Below are positions 61,014 to 64,000 of a stretch of DNA of 64,000 nt, piece by piece. Numbering within the stretch: position 1 is the stretch's first letter; each line of letters begins with the position of its first letter. This DNA is from Lepisosteus oculatus (lineage: Eukaryota > Chordata > Actinopteri > Semionotiformes > Lepisosteidae). Made by a program: the position numbers and the translations under genes. Below the pieces are notes generated by a model. The model was not told the DNA's origin and ran no database searches. It saw only the letters and a program-made list of their open reading frames with translations. The DNA lies in assembly GCF_040954835.1 (NCBI RefSeq), contig NC_090711.1:6207501-6271500 (forward strand). The letters run 5' to 3'.

Positions 61014-63436
61014 GTAGCTTTATCTTCTCTTGTATTGCTGCTACCTTCATTTTCGTCTTGAGTTCAGTTTCACTTACTGTATACAGTATTTCAGATTGGT
61101 GTTGTGGGTAGACGTGGGGGGCTTATTGTCTTTAATTTACTGACTAGTCAATTAAACAATTAAACCCAATTATTGTCTTAAATATACGGCATTTAGCATT
61201 TTGTCTTAAGGTTGTTTGCAATTGATTTAAAACATTCACTTTCTTATTGATAAAGATACCTATGAAACACCTAAGACCCTGGTTAGAAGTATTACATTTA
61301 TACAGTTAATTAAATAATTAAACCAGCTTTGTAAGTACTGTATATGCTCAGATGGACCAATAAACAGAAGACTTCAGGCTCTCCATGAACCGAGTGTGAG
61401 ACACCTGTTGTGGACAGTGAATCAGTTTGGGCTGATACCCAGGCACATACAGCTAATGACAGTTGAGCAGTTTTACAGTAATATGCAAAACAATTCTAAG
61501 TATTTGGTCATATATAATTTACTACAGCTCAATGAGGAAGTGTTCTCCACAATTTACATCTTAGTAGTTGTCTTTCAGGTTTATAGCTTCATACCCATAT
61601 TGAAGAACCTTGAAAGATGCCTCAACACAACTGATTGCAGTTGTTTTCCTTGGTTAATTGAAATGTTAACTGCTTCATTTGCAATAGTCATCTGAAAATC
61701 TGTTTAACTTTTGTTTTGTGCTTCTAACAATGGAATGAAACTTACAATATAGCCTATCAAACACAATTTTAAATCCGTAAGGATATGTTATATTTCATTG
61801 AAAATGTCATACAGTGAAAAGTCTGCATGAAAGAACTGTGTGAGAGCTTTAAAGTAGCAAGTATATAATAAAGGATCTAGGTTCAGATTGGGGCAAAATA
61901 CAGTCCCAGCATCTCATATTTAAAACTGACATTTGTGTAAAAATTCATCAAGATAATCGCAACTGAAAGAGATAAAAAACGTCGCTATTATATTATTTTT
62001 AGGCATAATACCTCCATTACAAGTGAATAAGATCAGCATTACTTAGAACATATTTTGCAAATCCATCAAATCCAGCATCCAGCATGAATCATCATAACAT
62101 TAACATGTCAATTAAGGATAGGTTAATTAGTCCCTAATCATCTACGTGCAAACTCTGTCACAATTACAATTTATATGCAATAGGGAAAATTTACCTGAAG
62201 CATTAAATTTGTATAACAGACCTATATTCACTCAGATTTATCCAGCATATTCAGGTGCTCTTAAATCCATCTACAAACACATGCTGATTAAAATGGTTCT
62301 GTAATTCTTCAATTATACAATGCTATCAGACTTTGTGCTTACTTATGCTTATTGAGTCTAAGTAAATTATTTTTAAAATCTTGGTAATTGTATCTGTGTG
62401 ATGCTTGGGTTGAAAAATGGTCTATTTTTAAATAGAAAACAATGATGGGGTTTGATAATCAAATTCAAAATAATTGGAGTGTCTTAGTCAAGTTTCACTT
62501 CAGCGGGTTACAAACTTTAGTGGTTAACCTATGTCACAATTTCCTCCTTTGGTAAGGAAGAGTGTAAATAATGGAGTAAAAGGTGAAATAATCAAATAAT
62601 TGAAAAGCAAAAAATTACACTATTCTATTGCTTCTTCTTTTAAGCATATAGTGTCATTATTACTATGCACCCACAAATTTGAACACTCTTATTATGTATT
62701 TTACATACTGTTTATAGATATTGAAATACAACATTCGTTGTGTGTAAGATTTACAAGTCAATTGGTTTAAACTCATGTACAAACACGTTTCAAATGGTTT
62801 AAAAATTGTATTAATCCATGTTGCTCAAGGTTATAACCTACTAAGCACATTTATGTCAAACTGCTGTCCATTCAGACTGGAATCCACTCAGTCACATGGT
62901 CTTGCTGTGCACAACCACTTCAAAACTTTTAAAGTGTGTGAAAGTCACAAATGTGAGTTTCTGAATGGCAATTGGCAGAAGTTTGATTAGTGAGTCTTAT
63001 ACTAAAGACTAGTGAGAATTCAGTATTATCAATTGCACAGTACAGTACACTGTACATGAATGCAGGTTTGGAGCTAAATCCTGTAAATGGGTAAAAGAAA
63101 CTTGAACACTTGGAATGAGTGACTGCTTCCCACAGTAGGTCCTTTACAGCATCATTGGCATTTTATCCCAGATGGGGGGGAAAAATAAAAATAAGAAAGT
63201 TTAGAATTGTGTTCAAGATACGTTGTTATTTTTCCTCTGGTGTTTCCTTTGCAGGCTGAATGAAACAGAAAATGCTGGTAATGATTCAATTCATGCCACC
63301 ACTGCTGTTGCCAAGACAACGACCCCAGTGCCTCCCACACCTCCAAAGCCCATCCTGCCAGTGCAGACAGGGGTCCAGGCCCAGGAGGAAGAGCAGTCCA
63401 GTGGGATGACCATTTTTTTCAGCCTGCTTGTGATTG
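60763..63436 (+). CDS. slc9a8: Na+/H+ exchanger 8 (NHE8), N-terminal two coding exons; gene continues past the window
   Basis: Exons 60763-61013 and 63255-63436 join in phase 2 and encode the first 144 residues. They comprise a probable signal peptide (about 1-27, LYLLLSVSCLSHG), a polar luminal stretch with acidic and basic residues, a Thr/Pro-rich segment, then the family-diagnostic KPILPVQTG-x-QAQ-EEEQSSGMTIFFSLLV leading into the first conserved membrane helix. NHE8 exchanges Na+ for H+ in Golgi/endosomal and apical membranes. The match to human SLC9A8 from KPILPVQTG onward is nearly complete; the upstream region is unlike the remembered human protein. The transporter domain lies beyond 64000. 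Confidence 0.9.
61014..63254 (+). other. slc9a8 intron 1 (2.2 kb)
   Basis: AT-rich intron with no recognised coding, RNA or repeat feature. The open frame at 61396-61695 shows no family similarity. Confidence 0.7.
63255..63436 (+). CDS. slc9a8: slc9a8 coding exon 2 (Thr/Pro-rich linker and start of first membrane helix)
   Basis: The acceptor CCTTTGCAG ends at 63254 and the donor GTGAGT starts at 63437. It encodes LNETENAGND, a TTTPVPPTPPKPILPVQTG segment, EEEQSSG and MTIFFSLLVI plus one base. KPILPVQTG and QSSGMTIFFSLLV are diagnostic of NHE8. One NET sequon is present. Confidence 0.93.
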
Positions 63437-64000
63437 GTGAGTCCCATAAGTGGGGTGGGGCAAGATCACATCAGTAAATCTGGACCACTAGAACATGGTC
63501 CACCAGATTAATACTGACTAGGAAAAGAACCCCCAGAGTCTCCACTGTAGAATTTAGGAATAGCATCACATAATTTAATGTAAGTACCCAATGAACAATT
63601 GTAATGCATACAGTATATGAAATTATATGTATGATATAGGCTGTATTTCTGTACTAGACTGTGGTTCTGTAGTCCATATTCCAGTCATTGATGTTCCAGC
63701 AGGCCATATTCATATACATTCTTTTGCTTGTCATGGGCTGGGCTCCTGTAACACCTCAATTTCCCTTCAGGATCAGTAAAGTCTTATCTATACTTGGGAG
63801 CCATTTCTGATAGCTGCAACTCAATTTTCCTCAACTATTACAAACACAGGTAAAGGTAAACTATAGACTTTTGAAATGTTTCCCTCAGTCAAGTGTAAAA
63901 TGTAATTCCCTGGAATCTGCAAGACTGTTTCCCCAGTACTTTTTAAAGTTCTGCTTGTGCACTCTTGACCAGTTAGTAAAATAAAAAAAAGTTATGTACA
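63437..64000 (+). other. Start of slc9a8 intron 2, cut by the window edge
   Basis: Begins with the GTGAGT donor. No further slc9a8 exon was found before 64000. Confidence 0.65.

Overview
This window is vertebrate nuclear DNA, most likely from a ray-finned fish. It is AT-rich, has large introns with GT-AG boundaries, and carries fish-type interspersed repeats (Penelope-like, L1-like, L2-like and SINE-like). The modest repeat load and large introns would suit a non-teleost such as a gar, bowfin or sturgeon, but the species cannot be fixed from sequence alone. There are no bacterial-type operons, CRISPR arrays or rRNA genes.

Three protein-coding genes are supported exon by exon. (1) An EMILIN3-type gene on the + strand has four coding exons (2957-3123, 8781-8900, 10497-10819, 11113-12926) and encodes 807 residues: signal peptide, EMI domain, Pro/Gly-rich linker and a long coiled coil, with no C-terminal C1q domain. 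(2) A B4GALT5/6-type beta-1,4-galactosyltransferase on the - strand has nine coding exons from 55408 down to 24109. Every intron phase closes and the product is 381 residues. (3) The first two coding exons of the Na+/H+ exchanger SLC9A8 (NHE8) lie on the + strand (60763-61013 and 63255-63436), and the gene continues beyond the right edge.

Layout: 1-2956 is upstream sequence of emilin3. 2957-12926 is emilin3, with a 5.7 kb first intron. 12927-24108 is the convergent interval holding both 3' UTRs. 24109-55408 is b4galt5, whose 21 kb first intron holds most of the repeats. 55409-60762 is the head-to-head interval between b4galt5 and slc9a8, with ZNF143-like, ETS-like and TATA-like motifs close to slc9a8. 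60763-64000 is the start of slc9a8. Human B4GALT5 and SLC9A8 are also divergent neighbours, whereas human EMILIN3 lies several megabases away on the same chromosome. The three genes share no pathway: matrix glycoprotein, Golgi lactosylceramide-type galactosyltransferase, and endomembrane/apical Na+/H+ exchanger.

The most interesting non-genic material is a 5'-truncated Penelope-like element with a GIY-YIG endonuclease domain in a b4galt5 intron. It is bounded by a 13-bp target duplication and has a target-derived filler at its 5' junction. Its terminal segment contains a hammerhead-ribozyme-like core that recurs, partly in inverted form, at three other places in the window. A ~191-bp near-identical inverted repeat with an ~890-bp spacer sits in b4galt5 intron 1.
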